This document shows, piece after piece, positions 33,480 to 45,296 of a DNA stretch of 64,000 nucleotides. The notes below the pieces were generated by a model that saw only the letters and a program-made list of their open reading frames with translations, did not search any database and was not told the origin of the DNA. Location: assembly GCF_023721755.1 (NCBI RefSeq), contig NZ_JAMDLH010000001.1:930001-994000 (forward strand), read 5' to 3'. Each line of letters begins with the position of its first letter. Position 1 is the first letter of the stretch. The stretch comes from Pleomorphomonas sp. NRK KF1 (lineage in GTDB: Bacteria > Pseudomonadota > Alphaproteobacteria > Rhizobiales > Pleomorphomonadaceae). The position numbers were made by a program, and so were the translations under genes.

Positions 33480-33887
33480 ATGCCGTGGACGAATTTTGCC
33501 CATGATCTCCCGCCGGAAGAGCCGGGAGCGCCTGACGACAGTGGTGCACTGCTGCGCCTGATGCAGCTCGTGCTGGCTGGCGTCGACGCGTCGGGAAGCG
33601 AGGGCTGCCGATTGACGCGCGATTCGGCCATCGTCAGCGTCGCCCGCGCTCTGGTGGGCGAGGCGACCGAATGGACCGCTGCCAGCCGCACGGCCACCAT
33701 GGCGCTCCGCGACCTCGTCTGGCGTGTCGACACGGCGCGCGGTCTGCTCCTGGACAAGGTCGGCGATCGCGCCCGCAAGGACGTCGAGGCGCTGCTCGAC
33801 ACGGCGGACATCCACGCTTTTCTCAAAACCGCCCTCGGCACACCTCGCGCGTCGGAAGATGGCGAAGAAATCGCCCGAAACGGTTGA
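33480..33887 (+). CDS. Hypothetical protein upstream of prfC
   Basis: A 135-residue, largely helical protein (GALLRLMQLVLAGVDASGSEG; TATMALRDLVWRVDTARGLLLDKVGDRA) with no family I recognise. It precedes prfC on the same strand with a 60-nt gap. The start is uncertain because no strong ribosome site is evident. Codon use on this strand fits a real gene, but the opposite strand is open here too. Confidence 0.5.
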   Translation: MPWTNFAHDLPPEEPGAPDDSGALLRLMQLVLAGVDASGSEGCRLTRDSAIVSVARALVGEATEWTAASRTATMALRDLVWRVDTARGLLLDKVGDRARKDVEALLDTADIHAFLKTALGTPRASEDGEEIARNG

Positions 33888-33947
33888 CAAACGGCCCGCC
33901 GCGTTGTGGTTTGGCGGCCTTTCCGGGACCGCCGCGAGAACCATGAG

Positions 33948-35558
<1,611 letters not shown>

Positions 35559-35590
35559 GCCGCCGCGATCGTCCCCTCCGAAGACGAGAA

Positions 35591-35621
35591 AGGCCGGGCT
35601 CGCTGCCCGGCCTTCGTTTTT
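35591..35621 (+). terminator. Rho-independent terminator after prfC
   Basis: GGCCGGGC, a short loop, GCCCGGCC, then TTCGTTTTT: an 8-bp GC-rich stem with a T tract, 32 nt after the prfC stop. Confidence 0.88.
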
Positions 35622-35643
35622 CCATGGGTCTCAACCGCCCTCG

Positions 35644-37233
35644 TCAGCCGAAGGCGGCGGCCATCAGCTCGCGGGTATAGCTCTCGCGCGGCGCGTCGAA
35701 GATCTGGTCGGTCGAACCTTCCTCGACGATCTTGCCGCCCTTCATCACGACGATGTAGTCCGAGAGCGCCCGTACGACCGCGAGATCGTGGCTGATGAAC
35801 AGGTAGCTGAGCCCGTGCTTGGCCTGCAGGTCGCGCAACAGCTCGACGATCTGCTTCTGCACCGAGCGGTCGAGGGCGGACGTCGGCTCGTCCAGCACCA
35901 CCACCTGCGGCTTCAGGATGATGGCGCGAGCGATGGCGATGCGCTGGCGCTGGCCGCCTGAGAACTCGTGCGGATAGCGGTTGCGCGTCGCCGGGTCGAG
36001 GCCGACCTCCATGAACGCCTTGATGGCCCGGAGATCGCGGTCCTTCTTGCTGAGCTGCGGCTCGTGCACCAGCAGTCCCTCGGTCACGATCTGCCCGGCC
36101 GTCATGCGCGGGCTGAGCGAGCCGAACGGATCCTGGAACACAAGCTGCATCTGCCGGCGGTGACGACGCATCTCCTGGCGGCTCGCCTCCGAGATGTCGT
36201 CGGTGCCGAAGCGGATGGCGCCGGTGCCATGGTTGAGGCGCAGGAGCGCCCGCCCCAGCGTCGACTTGCCCGAGCCGCTCTCGCCGACGATGCCGATCGT
36301 CTGGCCTTCCTTCAGGCGAATATCGACATGATCGACGGCATGAATGTCGAGCTTCTTGCCGCCCATGAAGCCACCGCCCATGGTGAAGCGGACGTCGACG
36401 TCCCTGCCCTCCAGCAGCACCGGCGCATTGTCCGCCGGCGGTTCCTTGCGGCCCGTGGGTTCGGCGGCGAGCAGCATCTGGGTGTAGGGATGCTGCGGAT
36501 TGGCGAAGATGTCGGCCACCGTGCCGGTCTCGACCACCTCGCCGGTCCGCATGACGGCGACCCGGTCGGAGAAGCGGCGGACGATGCCGAGATCGTGGCT
36601 GATGAACACAATGGCAAGGCCGATCCGCTGCTTGAGCTCGGCGAGCAGCTCCAGGATCTGGGCCTGGATCGTCACGTCGAGCGCCGTGGTCGGCTCGTCG
36701 GCGATCAGGAGTTCCGGATCGTTGGCGAGCGCCATGGCGATCATCACGCGCTGACGCTGCCCGCCGGACATCTCGTAAGGGTAGCTGTCGACGCGTCGCT
36801 CCGGATCGGGGATCTTGACGAGCTTGAGAAGCTCGATCGCCCTCTCCCTCGCCGCCTTGGCCGAAAGACCCCGGTGGCGCATCATCGGCTCGGCAAGCTG
36901 CTTGCCGATCTTGTAGAGCGGGTCGAGCGAGGTCATCGGCTCCTGGAAGATCATGGTGATCTTGGCGCCGCGGATCTTGTTCAGCTTGCCGAGCGGCAGG
37001 CCGATCATCTCCTCGCCCTGAAACTTGGCCGATCCCTCGGCCCGACCGTTGCTGGCGAGCAAGCCCATGATCGCCATCATGGTCTGGCTCTTGCCCGAGC
37101 CGCTTTCGCCGACGATGGCCAGTGTCTCGCCCTTGCTGACCTGAAGGTCGATGCCTTTGACGGCGTGAACGTCACCGGCCGGCGTCGAAAAGCGAACGTT
37201 GAGCCCGCGGATGTCGAGTAGCGTTTCGGCCAT
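35644..37233 (-). CDS. Oligopeptide ABC transporter ATPase (OppD-OppF fusion)
   Basis: A 529-residue double ATPase with two full nucleotide-binding domains, each with Walker A GESGSGKS, a signature (MSGGQRQR and FSGGQRQR), Walker B and an OppD/OppF C-terminal extension. It energises uptake through the OppB/OppC channel. It is last of a four-gene transporter set and starts 2 nt after the OppC stop. The fused form resembles YejF. Substrate, probably short peptides, is inferred from the family. Confidence 0.93.
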   Translation of the reverse strand: MAETLLDIRGLNVRFSTPAGDVHAVKGIDLQVSKGETLAIVGESGSGKSQTMMAIMGLLASNGRAEGSAKFQGEEMIGLPLGKLNKIRGAKITMIFQEPMTSLDPLYKIGKQLAEPMMRHRGLSAKAARERAIELLKLVKIPDPERRVDSYPYEMSGGQRQRVMIAMALANDPELLIADEPTTALDVTIQAQILELLAELKQRIGLAIVFISHDLGIVRRFSDRVAVMRTGEVVETGTVADIFANPQHPYTQMLLAAEPTGRKEPPADNAPVLLEGRDVDVRFTMGGGFMGGKKLDIHAVDHVDIRLKEGQTIGIVGESGSGKSTLGRALLRLNHGTGAIRFGTDDISEASRQEMRRHRRQMQLVFQDPFGSLSPRMTAGQIVTEGLLVHEPQLSKKDRDLRAIKAFMEVGLDPATRNRYPHEFSGGQRQRIAIARAIILKPQVVVLDEPTSALDRSVQKQIVELLRDLQAKHGLSYLFISHDLAVVRALSDYIVVMKGGKIVEEGSTDQIFDAPRESYTRELMAAAFG

Positions 37234-37234
37234 G

Positions 37235-38368
37235 TCAGCGGTCCTTCGGGTCAAGGGCGTCGCGCAGGCCGTCGCCGATGAAGTTGAGGGCGAACAGCGT
37301 CACCACGAAGAAGGCGGCCGGGTAGATCAGCAGCCACGGCACCGCCTGCATGCCGGTGGTGCCCTCGGCGATCAGCGATCCCCAGGAGGTCATCGGCTCC
37401 TGAACGCCAAGGCCCAGGAAGCTCAGGAAGCTCTCGAGCAGGATAACCTTCGGCACCAGCACCGTGACGAACACGACAACGGGCCCGATGGTGTTGGGGA
37501 TGACGTGCCGGCGGATGATCTGCCAGTTGGAGAGACCCATGGCATGCGCCGCCTCGACGAACTCGCGCCGTTTCAGCGACAGCGTCTGTCCGCGGACGAT
37601 ACGCGCCATGTCCAGCCACTCGATAGCGCCGATCGCCGCGAAGATCAGCACGAAGTGACGACCGAAGAACACGACGAGCATGATCACGAAGAACATGAAC
37701 GGCAGCGAATAGAGGATCTCGACGAAGCGCATCATCACGTTGTCGACGCGACCGCCGACGTAACCCGACACGGCGCCATAGGTGACGCCGATGATCAGCG
37801 ACACGAAGGTGGCGAGCAGGCCGACGGTGATCGACACCTGCCCGCCGACCATGATGCGCGGCAGGAGATCGCGGCCGTTGCGGTCGGTGCCGAACGGGAA
37901 GTACTGCCCGTTGATGTTGCCCTTGACCTCGACGGTCTTGCCATCATCCAGGGTCGAGACGATCTCGGCGCCTTCGAACTCATCGGGACGATCGAGATAG
38001 CGCGTGGCGCGGGGATCGACCGGCTTGTCGGAACTGATGCGCGCCGTGTAGCTCGTGCCGTCGGCGTCGAAGGAGTCCAGTCTGAGACGCGCCCGCTCGA
38101 CGGCCGTCTGCATCACCTGCTCCAGCGTATCTTCCAGCGGATAGGGATCGAGCGACGGGGGCACTGCCACGTAGGACGAAAAGATCTGGTCATACTTGTG
38201 CGGATAGACCCACGTGCCGCCGAAGCTGAACACCGCGACGACGATCAGCACGACGAGGCTGGCCATCGCCGCCTTGTTGCGAACGAAGCGATGGCGGGCC
38301 ATGGCCCACAGGCTGGTGCCGTGCACCGCGACCGTCGGCTCGCTGAGGGCTTGCGTCATCTCACTCAT
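37235..38368 (-). CDS. Oligopeptide ABC transporter permease (OppC-like)
   Basis: A 377-residue inner-membrane permease with an N-terminal OppC domain (SLWAMARHRFVRNKAAMASL), a periplasmic insertion of about 120 residues, and the EAA loop AHAMGLSNWQIIRRHVIPNT that contacts the ATPase. ATG 38368 overlaps the OppB stop by 8 nt, so translation is coupled. The periplasmic insert is larger than in many OppC proteins. Confidence 0.93.
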   Translation of the reverse strand: MSEMTQALSEPTVAVHGTSLWAMARHRFVRNKAAMASLVVLIVVAVFSFGGTWVYPHKYDQIFSSYVAVPPSLDPYPLEDTLEQVMQTAVERARLRLDSFDADGTSYTARISSDKPVDPRATRYLDRPDEFEGAEIVSTLDDGKTVEVKGNINGQYFPFGTDRNGRDLLPRIMVGGQVSITVGLLATFVSLIIGVTYGAVSGYVGGRVDNVMMRFVEILYSLPFMFFVIMLVVFFGRHFVLIFAAIGAIEWLDMARIVRGQTLSLKRREFVEAAHAMGLSNWQIIRRHVIPNTIGPVVVFVTVLVPKVILLESFLSFLGLGVQEPMTSWGSLIAEGTTGMQAVPWLLIYPAAFFVVTLFALNFIGDGLRDALDPKDR

Positions 38369-39284
38369 AACGGACCCTCGGATCGAGAACGGCATAGAGA
38401 ATGTCGACGATAAGGTTGAACACCACGATGAACACCGAGATCAGCACGACGGTGCCCATCACCAGCGTGTAGTCGCGGTTGAGGGCGCCGAGGACGAAAT
38501 AACGGCCGACGCCGGGCAGCGCGTAAACGGTCTCGACCACCACCGAACCGGTCAGAACGGCGGCCGCGACAGGACCGAGATAGCTGACCGCCGGAACCAA
38601 GGCGGCGCGCATGGCGTGAACGATCACCACCACGCGGGTCGGCAGGCCGTAGGCGCGGGCGGTACGAATGTGGTCGGCCCTGAGCGTCTCGATCATCGAG
38701 CCGCGGGTGATGCGCGCGAAGACCGCGAGTTGCGGCAGCGCCAGCGAAATCACCGGCAGCAGCAGGTTGGCCGGACCACCGTCGCCCCAGCCGCCGGCCG
38801 GCAGCCAGCGCAGCACCACGGCGAAAACGAAGGACAGGATGGGCGCCAGCACGAAGTTCGGCACGGTGATGCCGAAGCTCGCGACGCTCATGACCGCATA
38901 GTCGACGAAGGAATTCTGCTTGAGCGCGGCGTAGGAGCCGATGGCAATGCCGCCGAATACCGCGACCAGAAGTGCCCAGGCGCCGAGGGTCAGCGAGTAA
39001 GGCAGGCTCTTGGCGATCAGTTCAGCCACCGTGAAGTCGCGGTAGATGAAGCTCGGACCGAGATCGCCGTGCAGGAGATTCCACAGATAGTGCCCGTACT
39101 GCACGATCAGCGGACGGTCGAGCAGGAAGGCGCGCTTGAGGCTTTCGAGAACCTGCGGCTCAAGCGGACGCTCGAGATTGAACGGGCCGCCGGGCGCGAC
39201 GCGCATCAGGAAGAAGGAGAGCGTGACGACGATGAAGATGGTCGGCAGGGCCGACATCAGCCGTCGCAGGACAAAACGTAACAT
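38361..39284 (-). CDS. Oligopeptide ABC transporter permease (OppB-like)
   Basis: A 307-residue permease with six predicted membrane segments, starting MLRFVLRRLMSALPTIFIVV as OppB/DppB proteins do, with the RITRGSMIETLRADHIRTAR segment and an EAA loop. It pairs with the OppC-like protein to form the channel. An intercistronic hairpin separates it from the binding-protein gene. Confidence 0.94.
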   Translation of the reverse strand: MLRFVLRRLMSALPTIFIVVTLSFFLMRVAPGGPFNLERPLEPQVLESLKRAFLLDRPLIVQYGHYLWNLLHGDLGPSFIYRDFTVAELIAKSLPYSLTLGAWALLVAVFGGIAIGSYAALKQNSFVDYAVMSVASFGITVPNFVLAPILSFVFAVVLRWLPAGGWGDGGPANLLLPVISLALPQLAVFARITRGSMIETLRADHIRTARAYGLPTRVVVIVHAMRAALVPAVSYLGPVAAAVLTGSVVVETVYALPGVGRYFVLGALNRDYTLVMGTVVLISVFIVVFNLIVDILYAVLDPRVRYE

Positions 39285-39370
39285 GGACCCGTCCCCGTTG
39301 GATTGGTCACGGAAGGCGAGAACGACCTACCGGCGGTTGGTCCGCGAGCGGACATCCGGATAGCCCGACG

Positions 39371-39400
39371 GGCGACGCTTCCCGGCAGGAAAGCGTCGCC
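39371..39400 (-). promoter_or_regulatory. Intercistronic hairpin between binding protein and permease genes
   Basis: GGCGACGCTT (39371-39380) and AAGCGTCGCC (39391-39400) form a perfect 10-bp stem with a 10-nt loop and no T run. Such structures downstream of binding-protein genes usually stabilise the upstream mRNA and lower permease expression. Confidence 0.65.
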
Positions 39401-39423
39401 ACATTCGGATGTCGTCGGCACCC

Positions 39424-41025
39424 TTACTTGAAGGAGAGGAACTTGGTCAGGTGCTCGTTGGACGGGTTGGGCGCGAAGCCCTGCACCTTGTTGGACACGA
39501 GCCAGGTCGAGGCATGGACCATCAGCGGAGCGAGCGCCTGCTCGTCCATGGCAATGCGCTCGGCATCGTGCAGCAGCTGCATCCGGTTGGCCGGATCGCG
39601 CTCCTCGTAGGAGGCCTTCATCAGCTCGTCGAACTTCTCGTTCTTCCAATGACCGTAGTTGAAGGTGGTGTTGGAGGAGACGAGCAGGTTGAGGAAGTTC
39701 TCCGGGTCGGAGTAGTCGGCCGTCCAGCCGGCACGCGCCACGTCGAAGGCGCCGCCTTCCTGCAGGTAGGCGTAGTGCGACTTCACGTCGAGGTTCTGGA
39801 TGGTCACTTCGGCGCCGATCGCCTTCCACATGTCGGCGATCGCGGTCGCGACCTTTTTGTGGTTCTCGTTGGTATTGAAGCGAATGTCGATCTTGAGGGG
39901 CTTGCCGCCCTCGCCGTAACCGGCTTCCTTGAGCAGCTCCTTGGCCTTGTCCTCGCGATCGAGCTGGTCGAGATCGGCCCAGCTGACGGTCGCCGACTCG
40001 TAGCCGGGAATGCCCGGCGGCACGAAGGAGTAGGCCGGCATCTGCGTATTGGAGAAGATCTTCTCCGACAGGAACTCGCGATCGACGGCCATGGAGAAGG
40101 CCTGACGAACCCGGGCGTCGTCGAACGGCGGCTTGCGATTGTCGAAGACGTAGTAGTAGGAAGCAAGGTCCGAGAAGGCCAGAACCTGGTCCTTGCCCAG
40201 CTTGTCCTCAAGGAACTTCATCTGATCGGTCTGGAAGTTGTAGACGAGGTCGAGCTCGCCGGCTTCGAACATGCGCTCGGTCGTCGCCTGGTCTTCCGAC
40301 GGATTGTAGATGATCTTGTCGATCTTGACGTTGGCCGCGTCCCAGTACTTGTCGTTCTTGATCGCCGTGATGTGGTCGTTCGGCACGTTCTCGGTCATGC
40401 AGAAGGCGCCGTTGCAGACGATGTTGCCCGGCTTGATCCACTCGCCGCCGAACTTCTCGATGGCCCAGCTCGGCACCGGCAGAGCGGCGTAATGGGCGAG
40501 CAACTCGATGAAATAAGGCGTCGGGCGCTCAAGCGTGATCTCGAGCGTCTTGGGATCGATCGCCTTGACGCCGAGGGTGTCGACCGCGGCCTTGCCGCCA
40601 TTGATCGCTTCGGCGTTCTTGATCGGATAGAGGATGCTGGCGTATTCGGCCGCTTCCTTCGGATCTTCCATCCGGCGGTAGGCGAACACGAAGTCGTCGG
40701 CCGTCACCGGCTTTCCGTCCGACCAGTTGGCATCCGCCCGCAGCTTGAAGGTATAGACGGTGCCGTCATCGGACAGCGTCCAGCTCTCGGCGACGCCCGG
40801 AATGACCTTGCCATGCGGATCGAAGATGGTGAGCCCCTCGAACATGTCGCGGACGATGAAGCCTTCGACGTCGATCGAGATGTGAGCCTGATCGAGCGTC
40901 TGCGGCTCGCCGCCGTTACCGCGGCGGATGACCACTTCGGCGAGCGACGGCGTCGCCAGCACGGCCAGCATCGAACCGGCGATCAGCGTCGCCGACAATG
41001 CGCGAAATACACGGGGTGTGTTCAT
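39424..41025 (-). CDS. Oligopeptide-binding protein (OppA-like)
   Basis: A 533-residue periplasmic binding protein (SBP_bac_5 family) with a signal peptide ending ATPSLA, then the family start RRGNGGEPQTLDQAH and the typical VAESWTLSDDGTVYTFKLR. It delivers peptides to the membrane permease. It is the first gene of the opp set and is followed by the hairpin. Conserved features are complete and the length is typical. Confidence 0.94.
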   Translation of the reverse strand: MNTPRVFRALSATLIAGSMLAVLATPSLAEVVIRRGNGGEPQTLDQAHISIDVEGFIVRDMFEGLTIFDPHGKVIPGVAESWTLSDDGTVYTFKLRADANWSDGKPVTADDFVFAYRRMEDPKEAAEYASILYPIKNAEAINGGKAAVDTLGVKAIDPKTLEITLERPTPYFIELLAHYAALPVPSWAIEKFGGEWIKPGNIVCNGAFCMTENVPNDHITAIKNDKYWDAANVKIDKIIYNPSEDQATTERMFEAGELDLVYNFQTDQMKFLEDKLGKDQVLAFSDLASYYYVFDNRKPPFDDARVRQAFSMAVDREFLSEKIFSNTQMPAYSFVPPGIPGYESATVSWADLDQLDREDKAKELLKEAGYGEGGKPLKIDIRFNTNENHKKVATAIADMWKAIGAEVTIQNLDVKSHYAYLQEGGAFDVARAGWTADYSDPENFLNLLVSSNTTFNYGHWKNEKFDELMKASYEERDPANRMQLLHDAERIAMDEQALAPLMVHASTWLVSNKVQGFAPNPSNEHLTKFLSFK

Positions 41026-41174
41026 CTCTCGAGCCTCCTGCCTATAGGTGCGACGATGGGGCGCACGACCGCCAATCGCCGAAAAACTTGGTTATCGTTG
41101 GTTTGCTTGCCAGTGATCCAAAGGCACCTTTATTGCCGGACATTGCCGGTTGTTTCCTTGTTCTCAGCCAGCCT

Positions 41175-42092
41175 TCAGCCGCCGGGCCGGTGCTGGGCGA
41201 TCCAGTGCCATGCAATGTCGATCCGGCGCGGTACCCAGACCTTATCATGCGAAAGCACGTAGTCCAGAAAGCGCTGAAGCGCGGCAATGCGGGCCGGGCG
41301 GCCAACGAGGCGGCAATGCAGTCCGACGTTCAACATTTTCGGACTTCCGTTCCGCCCCTCCTCGTAGAGCACATCGAACGCGTCCTTGAGGTAGGTGTAG
41401 AACTGATCGCCCGAGTTGAAGCCTTGATTTGTCGCAAAACGCATATCGTTGGTGTCGAGCGTATACGGAATGATGAGGTGGGGGCCGTTGGGGCCCTCGA
41501 TCCAGTAAGGCAGATCGTCGGCATAGGAGTCCGACGAGTAAAGAAAGCCGCCCTCCTCCATGGCAAGGTCCGTCGAGTGGATCGAGGCGCGGCCGGTATA
41601 CCAGCCGAGAGGCCGCGACCCCGTCACCTCCTCGTGGATGCGGATCGCCTCGAGCATGTGCTCGCGTTCCGCCTCACGGGTATAGTCCTTGTAGTCGATC
41701 CACTTGAGGCCGTGGCTGGCAATCTCCCAGTCCGCCTCCTTCATGGCGGCCACCACCTCCGGATTGCGTGCGAGCGCGGTGGCGACGCCATAGACGGTCA
41801 CCGGCACGGCGCGCGAGGTGAACAGGCGGTGCAGCCGCCAGAAACCGGCGCGCGAGCCGTACTCGTAAATCGACTCCATGTTGGCATGCCGCTGGCCCGG
41901 CCAGGGCTTAGCGCCGACGATCTCCGACAGGAAGGCCTCGGAGGCGGCGTCACCGTGCAGAATGCAGTTCTCGCCGCCTTCCTCGTAGTTGACGACGAAC
42001 TGCACCGCGATGTTGGCGCCATCGGGCCAAGCCGCGTCGGGAGGGTTGCGGCCGTAACCGACCATGTCGCGGGGATAGGTCTTGTCGATCAT
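41175..42092 (-). CDS. puuE: Allantoinase PuuE (polysaccharide deacetylase fold)
   Basis: A 305-residue metal-independent-class allantoinase of the PuuE type, which opens allantoin to allantoate in purine breakdown. It begins with YPRDMVGYGRNPPDAAWP and carries the family blocks QFVVNYEEGGENCILHGD, EIASHGLKWIDY and RPLGWYTGR. It lies 150 bp upstream of the peptide transporter on the same strand. No other purine catabolism gene is visible. Confidence 0.9.
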   Translation of the reverse strand: MIDKTYPRDMVGYGRNPPDAAWPDGANIAVQFVVNYEEGGENCILHGDAASEAFLSEIVGAKPWPGQRHANMESIYEYGSRAGFWRLHRLFTSRAVPVTVYGVATALARNPEVVAAMKEADWEIASHGLKWIDYKDYTREAEREHMLEAIRIHEEVTGSRPLGWYTGRASIHSTDLAMEEGGFLYSSDSYADDLPYWIEGPNGPHLIIPYTLDTNDMRFATNQGFNSGDQFYTYLKDAFDVLYEEGRNGSPKMLNVGLHCRLVGRPARIAALQRFLDYVLSHDKVWVPRRIDIAWHWIAQHRPGG

Positions 42093-42165
42093 GTCGCATC
42101 ACCTCGTCTGGTTGTCGGGCGACCGGCGGCAGTGCGCCGGAAAGGCGAACGACGGCAAGACCGGC

Positions 42166-43020
42166 TCAGGGTGAGGTCTCGTCGTCGGGAAAGGGACCGC
42201 CGACATCAAGCGTCAGCTCGTCATCCTTGGTGCCGTGCGTGCGCGCCAGCCGATTCCAGGCGCGCCAGCCAAATGGAATATAGGCGAGATAAAGAATGGT
42301 CAGGATGCTGAGAACGTGAAACGGATAGCTGACCAGCAACATGGCCAGGATCACAACGCCGATCAGGATCGGCACCACCCATTCCCGCCGAAGGCCGCCG
42401 TATTTCTTGCCCGAAAAGGTCGGCACGCGGCTGACCATCAACGCGGCGATCAGCACCACATAGGCGACCACCGCCGGCGCCGCCGCCTGGGGCACGTCGA
42501 TGCCGACGCGATCGACATAGACGGGCAGGAGCACGGCGAGCGCGCCGGCCGGAATGGGCACGCCGGTGAAGAAGTTGCCCTGCCAGGCGGGCTTGTCCTC
42601 GCCGAGCATGGTGTTGAAACGCGCAAGGCGCAGGGCGCCGGCAATGGCGAACAGCACCACCGCGACCCAGCCGAAGGAGTTGATGTCGTGGAAGTTCCAC
42701 ACGAAAAGGAGCAGCGGCGGCGCGACGCCGAAGCTCAGGAAATCGCTGAGGGAATCGAGTTCCGCCCCGAACTTCGAGGTAACCCCCAGATAGCGGGCGA
42801 GCCGACCGTCCAGACCATCCAGCACAGCGGCGATCAGGATGGCGTAGACCGCCATGTCGAAGCGGCCCTCGAAGCCCATGCGGATCGAGGTCAGCCCCGC
42901 GCAGAGCGACAGAAGCGTCACGAGGTTGGGGATCACGGCGCGGATCGGAATGCGGCTCAGCCGCCTCGGACGCTCAACGGCTTCCGGTTCCGGATCGAAC
43001 GGCGGGAAAAGTCCGGGCAT
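42166..43020 (-). CDS. pssA: CDP-diacylglycerol-serine O-phosphatidyltransferase
   Basis: A 284-residue membrane enzyme making phosphatidylserine from CDP-diacylglycerol and serine. The CDP-alcohol phosphotransferase motif D-G-x2-A-R-x8-G-x3-D-x3-D is visible in LDGLDGRLARYLG...FGAELDSLSDF. Several membrane segments follow. It starts 11 nt after psd, which uses its product, so the two form a phosphatidylethanolamine synthesis operon. The C-terminal tail is longer and acidic. Confidence 0.95.
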   Translation of the reverse strand: MPGLFPPFDPEPEAVERPRRLSRIPIRAVIPNLVTLLSLCAGLTSIRMGFEGRFDMAVYAILIAAVLDGLDGRLARYLGVTSKFGAELDSLSDFLSFGVAPPLLLFVWNFHDINSFGWVAVVLFAIAGALRLARFNTMLGEDKPAWQGNFFTGVPIPAGALAVLLPVYVDRVGIDVPQAAAPAVVAYVVLIAALMVSRVPTFSGKKYGGLRREWVVPILIGVVILAMLLVSYPFHVLSILTILYLAYIPFGWRAWNRLARTHGTKDDELTLDVGGPFPDDETSP

Positions 43021-43031
43021 TGCCGTCCGCC

Positions 43032-43733
43032 TCAGGCTACGCGCACGAACGGCGTCTTGGTCGTGCCGTCGATATCGGCAAGCACCGTCTCGCCGGCGAT
43101 GGCCCGAGCCCCTTCGGACACCAGCGCTGTCGCCGTCGCCGGAAGGTAGACATCGACGCGCGAGCCGAAGCGGATGAGGCCGAAGCGGTCGCCGACGGTC
43201 AGGCTCTCGCCCTCGCGCGTGAAGGACAGGATGCGGCGGGCGATGAGACCGGCGATCTGGACCACGCCGACGACACGACCGTCCGGCCGCTCGATGACGA
43301 GGCCGTTGCGCTCGTTGTCCTCGCTGGCCTTGTCGAGCTCGGCGTTCAGGAACTTGCCCGCCTTGTAGGCGATGCGCACGACACGACCGGTGACCGGCGC
43401 GCGGTTCACGTGGACGTCGAACACGTTCATGAACACGCAGATGCGCAGAAGCGGTTCCGGGCCGAGGCCGAGCTCGCGCGGCGGCACGGCAAGCCCTACC
43501 GCGGAGATCCGGCCGTCGGCCGGAGAAATGACCAACGAATTCGAAACCGGCGTCACCCGCACCGGATCGCGGAAGAACAGCGCACACCAGACGGTGAGCG
43601 CCAGCCCGATCCAGAACAGGGGCTCGAACAGCCAGCCGAGCAGCACCGTGCCCGCCAGGAAAACGAGGATGAACTTGTGCCCTTCCGGATGGATCGGCGG
43701 CACGGCGTTCTGGATCGACTTCAGCACCGACAT
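43032..43733 (-). CDS. psd: Phosphatidylserine decarboxylase proenzyme
   Basis: A 233-residue short-form (type II/archaeal-like) decarboxylase that converts phosphatidylserine to phosphatidylethanolamine. The self-cleavage site that generates the pyruvoyl cofactor is the Gly-Ser in [11 protein letters not shown] near the C-terminus. SPADGRI and [13 protein letters not shown] are also conserved. One or two N-terminal membrane segments anchor it. It precedes pssA in the same operon. Confidence 0.95.
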   Translation of the reverse strand: MSVLKSIQNAVPPIHPEGHKFILVFLAGTVLLGWLFEPLFWIGLALTVWCALFFRDPVRVTPVSNSLVISPADGRISAVGLAVPPRELGLGPEPLLRICVFMNVFDVHVNRAPVTGRVVRIAYKAGKFLNAELDKASEDNERNGLVIERPDGRVVGVVQIAGLIARRILSFTREGESLTVGDRFGLIRFGSRVDVYLPATATALVSEGARAIAGETVLADIDGTTKTPFVRVA

Positions 43734-43937
43734 GTTGTTTGACCCGTGGAACGGCGGGGGAAACCCGCTGAGAGAGACGGACTTTTCGCACGAAAGGCCG
43801 ACACATGCAAAGGCGGTTGCCACTGCATGTCAGTTGTTCACACCGCTTTCAGGAAAAACACGGCCGGCGGAACGGGCCTTCCGCCAGCCGTGGACAGAGA
43901 AATGGAAGACGAGCGCTTTCCTGCGATCTCCTCCGGA

Positions 43938-44870
43938 TCAGGCGGGCAGCGGCTCGCTGCCGACCGGCTTTCCGGCTTCCGTACGCAAGAGGTAAAGCGA
44001 CGCGCCGATGATCATCAGGGCCCCGATCCAGAGGTAGCCATCGGGTGCGTAGGCGAATACCAGCCAGCCTGCCAGCGTGTTGAGCGGCAGCCGAACGTTG
44101 TCGAAGGTCTGAAGGTAAGACGCGTCGGCGCGCGCATAGGCGAGCGTAAGCAGATACTGCGCGGCGGCGGTCAGCGCGGCGAGCGCCACGATCACCCAGA
44201 GCACCGTACCGCCCGGCAACGCGAAGGCGGCGCCGACGTCGAACCCCGTTGAGGTGAGCAGGAAGGCGGCGTTGATCGGCGTGAGCAGGGCCAGAAGATA
44301 GACCGTGACCGACTCCGGCCGTTCGACGGCGGCGAGTTGCTTGGTCATCACCGACGACCCCGCCCACATCGCCGCCGCGCCGAGCGGCAACAGGCTGTAG
44401 ACCGAGAAGCTGTCCGACCAGGGCGCCAGGATCAGCATGCCGCCAACGAAACCGACCAGAGTGGCCAGTGCCCGATGCGGACCGATGCGCTCGCCAAGGA
44501 TGAGCCGGGCGGCCACGATGACGATGAACGGCGACGTCATGTCGATGGCCACCACCTGGGCGATGGGCACGCCAGCGGCCAGAGCACCGACGAAGAACTG
44601 CACGCCCAACGTCGCGAAAATGACGCGGACGACATGCGCGACGGGATGAGCGGTGCGGAAGGCCCCTGCCCCGAGCTTCAGGAGCATCGGCAGGAAGAAG
44701 ACGAGCGACAGTCCGTACTGCCAGAAGGCGAGCGCCTGCGATGAGAAATGATAGGTGCCGGTCACCCACTGGGTGAGAACGTTGATGGCGGCGAAGACGA
44801 CGCCGGCGGACACCATGTAGGTTGCCCCGAGAACGGGGAACGAACCGGACTTGTTCGGGCTCTGATTCAA
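43938..44870 (-). CDS. ribN: Riboflavin transporter, EamA/DMT family (RibN-like)
   Basis: A 310-residue protein with ten predicted membrane segments arranged as two EamA repeats. The family alone does not reveal the substrate, but an FMN riboswitch lies directly upstream on the same strand. RibN of Rhizobium leguminosarum is a riboswitch-controlled DMT-family riboflavin importer, so riboflavin uptake is the best inference. No riboflavin synthesis gene is nearby. Confidence 0.85.
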   Translation of the reverse strand: MNQSPNKSGSFPVLGATYMVSAGVVFAAINVLTQWVTGTYHFSSQALAFWQYGLSLVFFLPMLLKLGAGAFRTAHPVAHVVRVIFATLGVQFFVGALAAGVPIAQVVAIDMTSPFIVIVAARLILGERIGPHRALATLVGFVGGMLILAPWSDSFSVYSLLPLGAAAMWAGSSVMTKQLAAVERPESVTVYLLALLTPINAAFLLTSTGFDVGAAFALPGGTVLWVIVALAALTAAAQYLLTLAYARADASYLQTFDNVRLPLNTLAGWLVFAYAPDGYLWIGALMIIGASLYLLRTEAGKPVGSEPLPA

Positions 44871-44981
44871 GGTACGGGTCCTTCAGAAAAGGAACGACGC
44901 GGAATCAGGGCGATCGGGACATGGAGACAATCGGTCGCGATCGGCGGAAGCCGGCCGCGAACGGGATTTTCAGCACACCCT

Positions 44982-45120
44982 TCTCTTTCATCCGGACTAT
45001 ACCGTCGGCTCCGGAATCACACCGGATCTGCTGACCTCCCGCCGTGAGACGGGAGCGCTCGCGGGCTAGACGGATTTCGCCGCCATTACCGCCGGTGGGG
45101 AATTTCGCCCCGCCCCGAGA
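44982..45120 (-). promoter_or_regulatory. FMN riboswitch (RFN element)
   Basis: Read on the minus strand, conserved RFN blocks occur in order: GGGGCGGGGCGAAATTCCCC, ACCGGCGGTAATGGCG, AGCCCGCGAGCG, GGTCAGCAGATCCGGTG and CCGACGGTATAGTCCGGATG. It ends about 110 nt before the ribN start. FMN binding would switch off the gene. Confidence 0.95.
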
Positions 45121-45296
45121 ATGGTGCCGGCGTGGGAACCGCGCCGACGGGACGGACATTAATGCAGCAAGCCTCCGAAATCAAAGGCGACACATCGTTT
45201 CCAGACGCATGACAGTCATGTTCTCCGACATGTGAACGGCGTCCCCTCGACCTGTGGCCCCGCATCGGCCATAAACCGGGCGAATACGAGAAAGCC

